Shown here: positions 8,919 to 18,206 of the stretch, one piece after another | Layout: each line of letters opens with the position of its first letter | How positions within the stretch are numbered: the first letter of the stretch is position 1 | Assembly (NCBI GenBank): GCA_024235395.1 | Contig: JACKMK010000004.1 | Span: 496,001-560,000 of the forward strand | DNA: 64,000 nucleotides | Direction: 5' to 3' | Origin: Chromatiaceae bacterium | Lineage (GTDB): Bacteria; Pseudomonadota; Gammaproteobacteria; Chromatiales; Chromatiaceae | The notes under the pieces: model-generated | What the model saw: the letters and a program-made list of their open reading frames with translations, nothing else | Told to the model about the DNA's origin: nothing | The model's database searches: none | Program-made: the position numbers and the translations under genes

Positions 8919-11900
8919 TCAGTCGGGTTCGATCCGGAAGAGAATCGCGTACAGGGTCGGCACGAACACCAGCGTCAACAACGTGGCAAACCCCAGCCCC
9001 GCCATGATGGTGATCGACATGTTCACGAAGAACGCATCGGACAACAGGGGTATCAGGCCGAGAATGGTCGTCGCCGCAGCCAACACCACCGGGCGCAGTC
9101 GGCTCACGGTCGCATCCAGGGTCGCATCCAGTGGTTGCTTCCCTCCCTCGATCTGCTGATCGATCTCTTCGATCAGGACTATGGCGTTCTTGATCAACAG
9201 ACCGATCAGTGACAGAGCCCCGAGCAGCGACATGAAGTCGAAGGCACCGTTGGCGCCGAGCAGGCCGGCGGTGATGCCGATGATCGCCAGCGGCACCGTA
9301 AGCCAGATGATCAACGGCTGGCGCAGTCTTCCGAACAACAGGATCGTGGTCAGGATCATCAGCAGGAAACCGACCGGCAGGGAGCGCCCCAGGCCTGCCT
9401 GCGCCTTCAACGAGTCTTCATACTCGCCGCCCCAGGACAGAGAGTATCCGGGCGGCAGCGCAATCGCCTCGATCTGCGGCCTCAGGCGCTCGAACAGGGG
9501 GGTGGCCAATTCGCCGGTTGGATTGCACGAGGCGATGATGGTGCGCATCCGGTTGCGCGAGCGCAGCACGGCATTCTCGAACACGGTCTCGACACCACTG
9601 ATGACCTGCGCCGCCGGTACCGAAGCCTTGAGCACCGGGCTCCACACGCTGATGTCCTGCAGGTTGCCGACGTCGGCCCGGTCCTCTTCAGGGGCACGCA
9701 TCAGGATCGGCAGCACCCGGATACCGTCACGATAGCGGCCTACCGGCGTGCCCTCGAACGCATAGCTGAGCGCATCCGCCAGGTCTTCACGCGTGATTCC
9801 GAGCTGCCGCCCGACCTGCTCGTTGAACACCGGTCGCACCAACTTGACCGGCTGGCGCCAGTCGTCGCGGATATCCTTCGATTCGGGATCCGCGCGCATG
9901 ATCGCCTGCGCCTGCTCGGACAGATGACGCAGTACCGCCGGGTCCGGCCCATGGAACCGCGCCTCGATCTTCGAATCGCGCCCGGGCCCGATGCGCATGG
10001 ACTTGATGATCGGATCGGTCCGTGGCATCTCGGTGCGCAGGTACGCCTCGACCTTTTCCCAGATCTCGGCGATCCGCTCCCGGGTGTCGGTCTGCACGAT
10101 GATCTGGGCATAGGCGGATGAGATCTCGCGCGGATCGTAGACCAGCGTGAACCGCTCATGCGGGCCGCCGATGACCGTCGTGGTCTGCTCGACGCCCTCC
10201 AGGCCGCGCAGGAACTCGCTGACCTTCAACGCATCCTCGCGCGAAGTGCGAATGTCGCTGCCCTCGATCTCCCAGATGTCGACGAAGAACATCGGCGTGT
10301 TGGATTCCGGGAAAAAGGCCTGCTTGACGTTCCCGAATCCGATCAGTGCCAGCAGAAACAACCCGACCACGAACGCGACTGTCAGCCAGCGCCTGCGGAT
10401 CGCCAGCGCGACGAGCCCGCGGAAAGCCGTAAACAACCTGCCGCGGTAAGGATCCCCGCCGTCGCTCGCGTCGGCCTGGCGTGGCTTCAACAGCAGCGAA
10501 CACAACAACGGCGTGGTGCTGATCGCGGTTACCCAGGACAACAGCAGCGAATAGAGAATCACATAGAACAGCGAGCCGACGAATTCGCCGGTGCTGTCCG
10601 GCGAAAGGCCGATCGCCGAGAACGCGAGTATGCCCACCAGGGTGCCGCCGAGCAGTGCCCAGATCGTCTTCCCCACAGTCTCGCGCGCCGCCTCGCGCGC
10701 CTTCATCCCGGACTGCATGCGCACCAGCATGCCTTCTGCGACCACGATCGCATTGTCGACCAGCATCCCCAATGCGATCACCAGCGCCCCGAGCGAGATG
10801 CGCTGCAGCTCGATCCCGTTGAGATGCATGATCAGCAGCGTACCCGCAACCGTGATCAGCAGCACCGAGCCGATGATCACCCCGGTCCGTATCCCCATGA
10901 ACAGCAGCAGCACCACGATCACGATCGCCACCGCCTGTCCGACGCTGACCATGAAACCACGCACCGATTTGTCGACCTCGACCGGCTGGTTGTAGATCTC
11001 GGTCAACTGCATCCCGACCGGGATGATGGTCTGCAGGTCACGGAACCGGTCATCCAGCTGCCCGCCGACTGCGACCACGTTGACGCCGGCCTGCATCGAG
11101 ATCCCCAGGGTCAGCGCGGGCTGGCCATCGACGTAATACATCTTGCTGGGGACGTCCTCGTAGGCCCGTCGAATCTCTGCGATGTCCTTGAGATAGACCA
11201 GTCGTTTCTCATCGGAGCCGATCAGCACGTCGCCGATCTCGGCCACCGACGCGAATTCACCGGTCGGATTGATGCGCAGGTACTCGGGCCCGACGCGCAC
11301 CTGCCCCGCATCGGTGACGACGTTCTGGGACTGCAGTACAGCCGCAATCTCGGCGGGCGAGATCCCCAGCTCGCCCAGGCGGGCACGCGAGATGTCGACG
11401 TACACAACCTCTTTCTGGGCGCCACCGATGATGACCTTGCGGACGCCGGGCACCAGTACGATCTCGCGCTTGAGTCGGTCGGCGACGTCCCACAGGTCGC
11501 GCCAGGTGTAGCCGTGGCCGGTCAGCGCCAGATAGACGCCATAGACGTCGCCAAACTCGTCGATGATCATCGGCGCGTGTGCGCCCGGCGGCAGCTTGGA
11601 CTGCATGTCCGCCATCTTGCGCCGCAACTCGTCGTAGATATCGGGGAAGTCCTCGGAGCGATACTTGTCCTTGAACTCGATCTGGATGTCCGACAGGCCG
11701 GGTCGCGATATGGACATCTTGATGTTCTTGACCTGCTCCATCCGCTGGACGGCGTCTTCGATATGGTAGGTGACTTCGTCCTGGACCTGCTGCGCCGACG
11801 CACCCGGATACAGCGTGATGATCTTGGCGAGCTTGATCGTGAAGGCCGGATCCTCCAGCTTGCCCATGTTGTCGAAGGCCCAGATACCGCCCGCGACCAG

Positions 11901-11960
11901 GATCACGATGACCAGCCAGGAAATGACCGGTCGCCTTACCGAGTATTCGCCGGCATTCAT
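8919..11960 (-). CDS. RND-family efflux transporter permease (AcrB/HAE1-like)
   Basis: Inner-membrane proton-driven pump subunit, 1013 aa, the usual length for the family. The first helix follows the short N-terminus (VRRPVISWLVIVILVAGG). The duplicated layout of twelve helices and two large periplasmic loops can be followed. A helix with the LGMLVDNAIVVAEG motif contains the conserved Asp for proton relay, and the second half has GLLIKNAIVLIEEID at the equivalent place. The gene follows the membrane fusion protein by 37 bases in the same direction, so they form an operon. No outer-membrane TolC-like gene is nearby, so the pump probably uses one encoded elsewhere. Substrates cannot be predicted. 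Confidence 0.93.
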   Translation of the reverse strand: MNAGEYSVRRPVISWLVIVILVAGGIWAFDNMGKLEDPAFTIKLAKIITLYPGASAQQVQDEVTYHIEDAVQRMEQVKNIKMSISRPGLSDIQIEFKDKYRSEDFPDIYDELRRKMADMQSKLPPGAHAPMIIDEFGDVYGVYLALTGHGYTWRDLWDVADRLKREIVLVPGVRKVIIGGAQKEVVYVDISRARLGELGISPAEIAAVLQSQNVVTDAGQVRVGPEYLRINPTGEFASVAEIGDVLIGSDEKRLVYLKDIAEIRRAYEDVPSKMYYVDGQPALTLGISMQAGVNVVAVGGQLDDRFRDLQTIIPVGMQLTEIYNQPVEVDKSVRGFMVSVGQAVAIVIVVLLLFMGIRTGVIIGSVLLITVAGTLLIMHLNGIELQRISLGALVIALGMLVDNAIVVAEGMLVRMQSGMKAREAARETVGKTIWALLGGTLVGILAFSAIGLSPDSTGEFVGSLFYVILYSLLLSWVTAISTTPLLCSLLLKPRQADASDGGDPYRGRLFTAFRGLVALAIRRRWLTVAFVVGLFLLALIGFGNVKQAFFPESNTPMFFVDIWEIEGSDIRTSREDALKVSEFLRGLEGVEQTTTVIGGPHERFTLVYDPREISSAYAQIIVQTDTRERIAEIWEKVEAYLRTEMPRTDPIIKSMRIGPGRDSKIEARFHGPDPAVLRHLSEQAQAIMRADPESKDIRDDWRQPVKLVRPVFNEQVGRQLGITREDLADALSYAFEGTPVGRYRDGIRVLPILMRAPEEDRADVGNLQDISVWSPVLKASVPAAQVISGVETVFENAVLRSRNRMRTIIASCNPTGELATPLFERLRPQIEAIALPPGYSLSWGGEYEDSLKAQAGLGRSLPVGFLLMILTTILLFGRLRQPLIIWLTVPLAIIGITAGLLGANGAFDFMSLLGALSLIGLLIKNAIVLIEEIDQQIEGGKQPLDATLDATVSRLRPVVLAAATTILGLIPLLSDAFFVNMSITIMAGLGFATLLTLVFVPTLYAILFRIEPD

Positions 11961-11997
11961 GTCAGCGGCCCGGTCGACTGTTGCGTCGTCGCGTGGC

Positions 11998-13116
11998 TCA
12001 TCGCTGATACTTCAGATCGTCGGGGCGGACTTCGGCCTGTTCCTGTTCGGGCAACAGCGAGACCTGCATGCCCTCCACGAGGAACGGCGTCCCGGCGGTG
12101 ACCACCCGCATGCCGGGTTCGATCCCCTCGAGCACCTCGATACCGTCGCCCACTAGGCGTCCGACCTTCACCGGCCGGGGTGACACGGTGCCGCTGGACG
12201 CGTCGACCACCCAGACCTGGGGATCGAGCTTGTAATCGCCCACCACCGCGCTTACCGGGACCGTGAAGACCGCATTGTCGTCGACGACACCGGCCAGGTT
12301 CACGGTCACGGTGGCGGTCATCCCGGGCAACACGGTACCGCGCTCCCACTGTTCCATCAGGAAGGTCGCCTCGAACGTCTGGGTGTTCGCATCGGCCTTG
12401 GTCGAGATCTCTTTGTACGTCAGCGGAAATTGCCGCCCCGGCTGACCCTCGAACGTGGCGTAGACCGGGATCTCGCCACGTGCCGCCCTCCCGCCTCCAC
12501 GCACGCTGCGGATGATGGACTCGGGAACGTCGAACTTGACCTCCAGCTGCTCGATGTTCTGCACCAGGACCACCGGCTGCTTGGCCTGCACCTCCTCGAA
12601 ACGCTCGACGAGGCGGCGCGCCACCATGCCATCGAAGGGCGCCGTCAACTCGGTGTATGCCAGGTCCTGACGGGCCGCCTCCAGCGCGGCACGCGCGTTC
12701 TTGAACTCGGCCTCCAGGCGATCAAAATCGCTTCGGGAAATGGCACCGGAATCGACCAGTTCCTTGCCACGCGCGAAGTTCTTTTGCGCTTTGTCGAATG
12801 TCGCCTGGCGGTCGTTGACGACAATCTGAAAATCGGTGGGATCGAGGCGTGCCACCAACGCGCCTTCCTGCAGTCGGTCGCCCTCCTTGATCGGCAGTTC
12901 CTGCACCGTCCCGGGGATACGGAACGCCAGTTCGGCGCGCCTCGCGGCATCGATGCGTGCGGGAAAGGAACGGCTGCCGCCCGGCCCGGCTTCGCCGATC
13001 ACGGTCGACTTGACCGGTCTCGGTCCGACTTCGGTTTCCGCGGCCTGCTGCTCGCCGCAGCCGGACAGTGCCCATGCGAGCGGCAGAACCCAAGCGATCG
13101 CCCATTTTCTCCGCAT
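11998..13116 (-). CDS. RND efflux periplasmic adaptor (membrane fusion lipoprotein)
   Basis: About 372 aa, the adaptor that bridges the RND pump and an outer-membrane channel. The N-terminus is a lipoprotein signal with lipobox LSGC. The biotinyl-lipoyl-like half motif (IKEGDRLQEGALVARLDP), an alpha hairpin, the second lipoyl half (LTAPFDGMVARR) and the beta-barrel domain follow in order. The ATG at 13116 is chosen because it starts the lipoprotein signal and has AGGGAG eight bases upstream; the longer open frame above it has no signal. It is the first gene of the pair, so the operon promoter should lie upstream of 13116. Confidence 0.92.
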   Translation of the reverse strand: MRRKWAIAWVLPLAWALSGCGEQQAAETEVGPRPVKSTVIGEAGPGGSRSFPARIDAARRAELAFRIPGTVQELPIKEGDRLQEGALVARLDPTDFQIVVNDRQATFDKAQKNFARGKELVDSGAISRSDFDRLEAEFKNARAALEAARQDLAYTELTAPFDGMVARRLVERFEEVQAKQPVVLVQNIEQLEVKFDVPESIIRSVRGGGRAARGEIPVYATFEGQPGRQFPLTYKEISTKADANTQTFEATFLMEQWERGTVLPGMTATVTVNLAGVVDDNAVFTVPVSAVVGDYKLDPQVWVVDASSGTVSPRPVKVGRLVGDGIEVLEGIEPGMRVVTAGTPFLVEGMQVSLLPEQEQAEVRPDDLKYQR

Positions 13117-13532
13117 GGCGCTGACTCCCTGGTGCTTGGTCGGAAAGATGGCACGGCGATTGTCAACAATGACGGTTGCAGAGTCCAGCTTGGGTGCGCC
13201 CTGCCAACCGCGGTCGGCAGCGGGCGGACAGGTGCGGGGAACGGCGCATGCGGCCGACTCTGGCAAGCAGTCGCTGCGGCAGGCCGGCGACGACCCTGCC
13301 GCGTCGTTGACGAGCGTTCGGATCCAGGACATTCACAAATGAAACTCGCCCTTGCAGAAGGCGACCTTGGGGCGGACCTGAAACCATCGCAATGGAAAGG
13401 CGAAGGCGCGCTGTGGGCTAAAGGTGTGACCTCGGCAGCCCAACTCAACATGACCTGCGTCATAGCCAGCGACAACGGATTGCGTCATGGTACTCAGAAT
13501 GCCAATCGGCGACGATCCAAGAGGTGAATGCC
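13117..13532. other. Divergent gap of 416 bases
   Basis: Spacer between the adaptor gene (minus) and the hemerythrin gene (plus). It should carry both promoters. Short open frames occur on both strands but lack ribosome sites and family signatures. I see no repeat or terminator. Confidence 0.35.
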
Positions 13533-13934
13533 GTGAAAGATATCGTTTGGGGCGATGTACTGAGCGTCGGAGTCACGGAGATCGACAATGATCACCGAAT
13601 GCTGATCAATACTTTCAATGTCCTCAATCATGCCGTTGCCGAGGGCAAATCGCGCGACTACCTGGCGGCGGTACTGGAGGAACTGATCAACTGTACCGTT
13701 TGGCACTTCAGCCACGAAGAACGCCTGATGCTGCAGTATGCCTACGACGATCTAACGGCACACAAGGCGGAGCACCGCGAACTGATCGAGAGTGCCAGGG
13801 AGTTGCAGCAGGAAATCCTGCGAGGCGGAGAAGGCGTGACCGAGGCGAATATCGAGTACCTTGAGCGCTGGCTGACGGAGCATATCTTCACGACCGACAT
13901 GCGCATGGGCACCTTCCTCTACGAAGCCATGTAA
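13533..13934 (+). CDS. Bacteriohemerythrin
   Basis: A four-helix-bundle non-heme diiron O2-binding protein of about 133 aa. The start VWGDVLSVGVTEIDNDH holds the first iron histidine. Downstream are the HFSHEE pair, the HKAEH pair and the final HIFTTDMRM motif, which together supply the expected His/Glu/Asp ligands. The GTG at 13533 is preferred because the strong site GAGGTGA lies about six bases upstream; a GTG at 13524 overlaps that site. The family is used for oxygen storage, delivery or sensing. It is a single gene with no chemotaxis or cyclic-di-GMP domain attached. Confidence 0.92.
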   Translation: MKDIVWGDVLSVGVTEIDNDHRMLINTFNVLNHAVAEGKSRDYLAAVLEELINCTVWHFSHEERLMLQYAYDDLTAHKAEHRELIESARELQQEILRGGEGVTEANIEYLERWLTEHIFTTDMRMGTFLYEAM

Positions 13935-14294
13935 GCGCTCTCCGTCTCGCCTGTCTGCGGATTCCAGATGCAGGGAACAGCCACGTCAAGACGTAGCGCG
14001 CCCGGGATTCATGCGTTCCAGTTTCTGTTGTTCACGATTTCAACCATCCGCTGTGCGATGGGTGTCCGCGCGACCAACGCCTGGAAGCTGGCGAAGAGGG
14101 CCGGCCGTTCAGCATTTCCACGGGGTGCGCGAATCGCTGGCTGATGCCCAGGGTCCAGCTTGCCCTAGCAGGCCATTGAAATTGGTTTGAGCTCCACGGT
14201 CATCTGATCGAGCAAGCCGAATTGGACACCGTCCTGACAGGCGAGCTGACTTCTGCGGGCCGTCGCAATTCCTACCGTAGAACCGACGGGACCA
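13935..14294. other. Gap of 360 bases with a possible decayed coding fragment
   Basis: The spacer marks the left edge of the accessory patch. On the minus strand from about 14150 to a TGA at 14009-14011 there is a coding-like stretch ending in VEIVNNRNWNA, bounded upstream by a stop and without a start. It could be the tail of a lost gene. I cannot assign a family. No terminator is clear. Confidence 0.25.
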
Positions 14295-15512
14295 TCAAAG
14301 AAAAAAGTCTTCCCAGCTGGGTTCGAGTCCGTCTGGCAGCACTGCACGGCCTTCGATTAGATCTTCGAGCCACCAATTGGTGCTGTTGTAGATGCAGGTG
14401 ACCTCAGCACAGCGGCATTGAGCATCGAACGTGTCCAGCATATCTGCCGTTGCCTCCGTGATGGCAGCCGTTCGCTGAAAATCCGCGTAACCGTTCTTGT
14501 CGCCAATCCTGGCCCACTCCACACCGCGGTGTGCCGGGCAGTTGAAAATACCCAGGGGCGTTAGGACCTGTCGTAGGATCTGCATGTGGCAGGTATGCGG
14601 CTGCTGCTTGAGATCTGCCCACGACCGGTCGTTGAGGGCGCGAATGTTAGTGGATTCCTTTACCGAGAATGTTTCGTCCTCTAACGCATGGGCCTTGGCG
14701 AGTTCGGCGCGGATTTCGTACAAAACGTCGTCAACCGCACGAGTGCAGGTTTTAGGGGCCATCACTTCTGATCCGTCCTGCCAGCGCTCCAGTACGGCCT
14801 TATACGTGATGTAGTGGAAGCCTGAGCGCTTGGCCCGGCGTGCCGCATCGACAATCTCTCGGATGTTTTCATGGATTGACGAGTCACCGCGCGTTGTTCC
14901 ATCCCACACTACGATGAATGAATATCCTATCGATATATCAGGGTTGGCTGCGCGAATTGCCGGCACCTGGCCGCAAATGCTGTCGAGGTTTATCGAATCG
15001 TTCACTGGCTTGTGCATTGCACGGAACAGGCTGTTGCTACCCGCATCGAGAGACAATCGAATCCAGTCGCCTTTAGCCAGATCGGGCGCGACCTGCACCA
15101 GGCGGTCGCAGCGAGAGCCATTGCTGACAATGGCTACCTGAAGCCCCAAGCTCTTTATGAAGCTGATCATTTCTTCAAAATGCGGATAGAGTGTTGGTTC
15201 GCCGCCGCCAATAAGGATTACGGACTCCAATCCTCGCCGCCTCAGTTCGACCAAGGATTGCCGGATTTCATTCTCACGGTGCCGGGCTTTGACGTTTAGC
15301 AGGTCCCAGTCGATGCAATGATCACACCGAAAATTGCACGCCGTGGTCAGATCGAGGTTGATCGAAATTGGCCCTATCTCCGGCACTTTGGGACGAGGTG
15401 CTCCGCTCCGCCGAGCTTCGGCAACCAACCTTCGCCACGACACATAGCGCGTGAGAAGGTTCGCTACCTTTGGATGTTGGAGCTTTCCGATGAAATTGTG
15501 GATATCGTCCAA
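14295..15512 (-). CDS. Radical SAM protein with extra C-terminal cysteines
   Basis: A 405-aa radical S-adenosylmethionine enzyme. The CxxxCxxC cluster motif is TACNFRCDHC near residue 60. The glycine-rich SAM contact is GGGEP near residue 103. The C-terminal third has further cysteines (TCHMQ, NCPAHRG, CRCAEVTC), which could bind an auxiliary iron-sulfur cluster as in SPASM-type proteins. The start is a TTG with GAGAG just upstream, 12 bases after the stop of the Gfo/Idh gene, so the two are an operon. Local base composition is clearly less GC-rich than the flanking housekeeping genes, suggesting acquisition. The substrate is unknown; sugar or small-molecule tailoring is the natural guess from the neighbours. 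Confidence 0.85.
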   Translation of the reverse strand: MDDIHNFIGKLQHPKVANLLTRYVSWRRLVAEARRSGAPRPKVPEIGPISINLDLTTACNFRCDHCIDWDLLNVKARHRENEIRQSLVELRRRGLESVILIGGGEPTLYPHFEEMISFIKSLGLQVAIVSNGSRCDRLVQVAPDLAKGDWIRLSLDAGSNSLFRAMHKPVNDSINLDSICGQVPAIRAANPDISIGYSFIVVWDGTTRGDSSIHENIREIVDAARRAKRSGFHYITYKAVLERWQDGSEVMAPKTCTRAVDDVLYEIRAELAKAHALEDETFSVKESTNIRALNDRSWADLKQQPHTCHMQILRQVLTPLGIFNCPAHRGVEWARIGDKNGYADFQRTAAITEATADMLDTFDAQCRCAEVTCIYNSTNWWLEDLIEGRAVLPDGLEPSWEDFFL

Positions 15513-15524
15513 ACTAGCTCTCTA

Positions 15525-16535
15525 TTACTGACTATCAAATGCGTCAGTCATAACGTGCATGCCCATGACTGCGGCGACGACAGAATCAAACGCGGCGGCC
15601 CGCCGAACCAGCGACAGGTCACCGATTACGCAATTGCGCTGCGATACCTGCTCGACCCGATCGATTATCTTTGCCAGATGGGTTTTCAATGGATCGTCGA
15701 GGGGCACACTGCGAATCCCATCACTCAAATGCATGTGGTAGTTTGCAGGATCCACCAAACGCTGCGCGACATGCCCGTCAAAACTGAGATGGGCCGGCCG
15801 GGGGCGCAGATTGGATAGAACAAACTGGCCTGTTACAGACAGCGTCTGCGCGCGCGTTCCAAAATCGAATTTCACGTGGGTGGCCTTTGCGGGCCAGACT
15901 ATGACTTCGGGCTCGCCTTGGATTGTCGCATCGGCAGGCATCACCGCCTGTGCAACACTGATCACATGGGAAAGACAATCGCGCACGGCAGATGCGCCGA
16001 CTGTATCCGGCGTAAGCCTCATATCCAGTGCCGTGGCTGTGGCAAGGATCCCAGGATAGAGCGCGTCATAGGCGATGAGCGTGTCGGGCCACTGGCAGTT
16101 CTCGGCCAAGATCAAGCCACGCTCGGCAAAACGTTCAACGAGTGCCGCGACACGGTCAGCTGTTCGGCCACCCCATAGGAGGGGTTTCTCGCATACCGTA
16201 TGACAGCCTGCTCGCCAGGCTGATTCGAGATATTCGGCGTGGTATTCCGGAGGCGTGAGGATGAACACGAGATCTGGCGAGGCCTCCGCCAGCATCCGGT
16301 CGACCTGGTTGTAGCAGGCTGGTCGTATCCCGGCGTATTTCAGAACGTCCCTCGCCGCTGTTGCAAGCGTCGCCTCGCAGGTTGTGGTTATGGCAACAAC
16401 GTCGCAACCTAGCCTTACCAGATCGCGGGCGATGAAAGGACCAAGGCCTTGCCTTGAGCGACGGGCCCCGATCAGGGCCGCGCGCAGGGGCAAATTGTCA
16501 GGCCGTGGAGGCAGCGGCATCTCGCTCGGGTACAC
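15525..16535 (-). CDS. Gfo/Idh/MocA-family NAD(P)-dependent oxidoreductase
   Basis: About 336 aa. The Rossmann domain begins LRAALIGARRSRQGLG. The family's EKP motif is present as CEKPLLWGG near residue 117, and FILTPPEYHAEY precedes it as expected. The C-terminal half is more divergent than in typical sugar dehydrogenases. The family oxidises or reduces sugars and related alcohols with NAD(P). The start is taken as a GTG at 16535; an ATG at 16520 is equally possible, and neither has a strong ribosome site. Its stop lies 12 bases from the radical SAM gene, implying a shared pathway. Confidence 0.82.
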   Translation of the reverse strand: MYPSEMPLPPRPDNLPLRAALIGARRSRQGLGPFIARDLVRLGCDVVAITTTCEATLATAARDVLKYAGIRPACYNQVDRMLAEASPDLVFILTPPEYHAEYLESAWRAGCHTVCEKPLLWGGRTADRVAALVERFAERGLILAENCQWPDTLIAYDALYPGILATATALDMRLTPDTVGASAVRDCLSHVISVAQAVMPADATIQGEPEVIVWPAKATHVKFDFGTRAQTLSVTGQFVLSNLRPRPAHLSFDGHVAQRLVDPANYHMHLSDGIRSVPLDDPLKTHLAKIIDRVEQVSQRNCVIGDLSLVRRAAAFDSVVAAVMGMHVMTDAFDSQ

Positions 16536-16652
16536 GGCCGATCGGTTCTTTGCTGCTTTGTCCGGGCGCGAGAGATATAAGCATCACCATCACCCAATGG
16601 CTACCCCAAAACGCCGGCGTTCGGACAGCTGCGCCATGGTATGTCGAGAAAT

Positions 16653-16979
16653 CTAGCTCTGTGGGATCGACGACTGCAGGTTTGCCTGCTTTTGGGCAGT
16701 GTCGATCAGGGTCCGTGCTGTCTCACTGGCGATCACGCCTTGACCATGGTCTGATATTAGCAGCACATTGCTACTGCGGATTCCTTCCGTGATTAATGTG
16801 GAGTAAGTGGCGGCATCCTCAGTCGGCGCCTCGGCCGCTGTTTCGGGAACGACGTGCAGTAGATGCTTTCCATGGATGGAAAAGCATGTCATTTCCGACG
16901 TGGGCCGGCCCGAGATTTCGAGGAACAGGTCTTTTTTCCGCGATATCCTGCTGAACGTCTGCTCTGCGATGTGGACGTT
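16653..16979 (-). pseudogene. Remnant of a PfkB/RfaE-like sugar kinase
   Basis: The frame is open from a stop at 16980-16982 to a stop at 16653. It contains a segment VLLISDHGQGVIASETAR that resembles the SDYGKGVL region of heptose-7-phosphate kinases (HldE/RfaE) and related PfkB kinases. The preceding stretch resembles the region before it in those kinases. Both the N-terminal part and the ATP-binding C-terminal half are missing, and an ATG at 16892 would start inside the fold. I read it as a decayed piece; a real 79-aa protein is less likely. Confidence 0.4.
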
Positions 16980-17162
16980 TCAGGCGCATCGGCTTAGCCG
17001 ACCATCGTATTCAAAGGTTGGCATTGGACTTGAGTGTTGCGTGCGCGAAGCGCGTTCTGGCCTATCCTTTTCCTGGGACGTTGCGAAGCGTCGGTCGTCT
17101 GCCGGTGTCCAAATGGGTGCTCTGTACTGCGCAGCCGTCGTCGATCGCCGGTGGAGAGACAA

Positions 17163-17870
17163 TTGAAGATTCATGCCATAAACGCCGTGTTTGTCCACAT
17201 TCCAAGGTGTGGTGGAACGACCGTGAACAATACGATCGTGGCACATGGATTGATTCCAGGACACAACCAACCGTTGAGGTATCCTGACCAGAACCACCAT
17301 ATCCTCTATGGGCATCTGAATATCAATGGCCAGGTGTTAGAACTGGACCATTGTTTTGCGGAACACATACGGCGCTATTTCTGTTCCCCCTACGAAAACG
17401 AAACCTTCACGTTTTTTGCCTTCCTGAGAAACCCGGTCGATAGAATCGTCAGCGTTTATCGAGCAGCCAGGCAAATGAACAATTTCAGGATATTGCGCGA
17501 TTCCAGCGTTAGGAGTTTCACAGAGTTTGTTGACGGCCTGGAGACACTGAAGTTGAAAGGTTATTTCGATGCCGATATGAAAATGAAGATTCCGCACAAC
17601 GAACTTTCGCATTATGTGCCGCAATCGCATTACGTGCTCGATCGTGACGGAAAGTCGCTGGTCGACGTCTTGAAGAATGTTTCAGACCTGGAATCGACCC
17701 TTGGGGAACTCCTGTCCTCGAGAGGAGTGAATGTCAGCAGAATCATGCGGGCGAACGCATCAAGTCCTTCGACAACGGTTGCGGAAGAAGAGATCGAGAA
17801 GAATCGTTTGCGGATCCGTGAACTCTACGCCAGCGATTATGATCTGGGCATCAGGTATCCTGAGTCGTGA
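17163..17870 (+). CDS. Sulfotransferase family protein
   Basis: About 235 aa, similar in layout to sulfotransferase family 2 enzymes that move sulfate from PAPS to a carbohydrate or other acceptor. The 5'-phosphosulfate loop is VFVHIPRCGGTTVNN near residue 10. The 3'-phosphate motif is FFAFLRNPVDRIVSVY near residue 90. The TTG at 17163 is chosen because GGAG lies about six bases upstream and the phosphosulfate loop follows directly. Base composition is close to even, much lower GC than the flanks, a mark of transfer. Neighbouring glycan genes suggest it modifies a surface polysaccharide or glycolipid. Confidence 0.8.
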   Translation: MKIHAINAVFVHIPRCGGTTVNNTIVAHGLIPGHNQPLRYPDQNHHILYGHLNINGQVLELDHCFAEHIRRYFCSPYENETFTFFAFLRNPVDRIVSVYRAARQMNNFRILRDSSVRSFTEFVDGLETLKLKGYFDADMKMKIPHNELSHYVPQSHYVLDRDGKSLVDVLKNVSDLESTLGELLSSRGVNVSRIMRANASSPSTTVAEEEIEKNRLRIRELYASDYDLGIRYPES

Positions 17871-18206
17871 AGAAATGCCGAGGGAAGTTCAAGTGCCGGG
17901 AATCAGTTCCAAACGACCGCGTCGAATTCTTTCGCGGTGACGGCAACTTGATTCTGTGCCGCGAAGTTGCTGGTTTGGCATGGCCACGTTCAACGACTTC
18001 GATCGCTCGATCCCGTCACTTCGGACGGAAACTGGTGTCTGCACTGTACTGCAGCATGCATGACCGCTTGACGCATCGGGAACGACAACCCTGCGTGCCT
18101 CGGATGAAGTGGACGTTTTCGCGTCTTTCCTTGCAATTTTGAACTGCCCCTTTCAACTTGGCAGCCAACCATTCCAAGTGCTCGCGAATTGGTCAGGGGC
18201 GACGAG
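17871..18206. other. Gap of 336 bases
   Basis: Between two convergent genes. A plus-strand open frame of 91 codons begins with a GTG overlapping the sulfotransferase stop, but its sequence looks unlike a folded protein and I do not call it. No clear terminator hairpin with a T-run is visible. Confidence 0.3.

Noticed and set aside
10158..12101. A 647-codon open frame on the plus strand
   Set aside because: It is antisense to the RND permease, is rich in His/Gln/Asp as expected for the reverse of a GC-rich gene, and has no fold or ribosome site.
14165..14347. A 60-codon frame overlapping the end of the radical SAM gene, considered as a peptide precursor
   Set aside because: It has no leader-like motif and no ribosome site, and overlaps coding sequence.
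17867..18142. A 91-codon frame overlapping the sulfotransferase stop (GTGA)
   Set aside because: The overlap looks like coupling, but the protein is unpatterned and there is no ribosome site.
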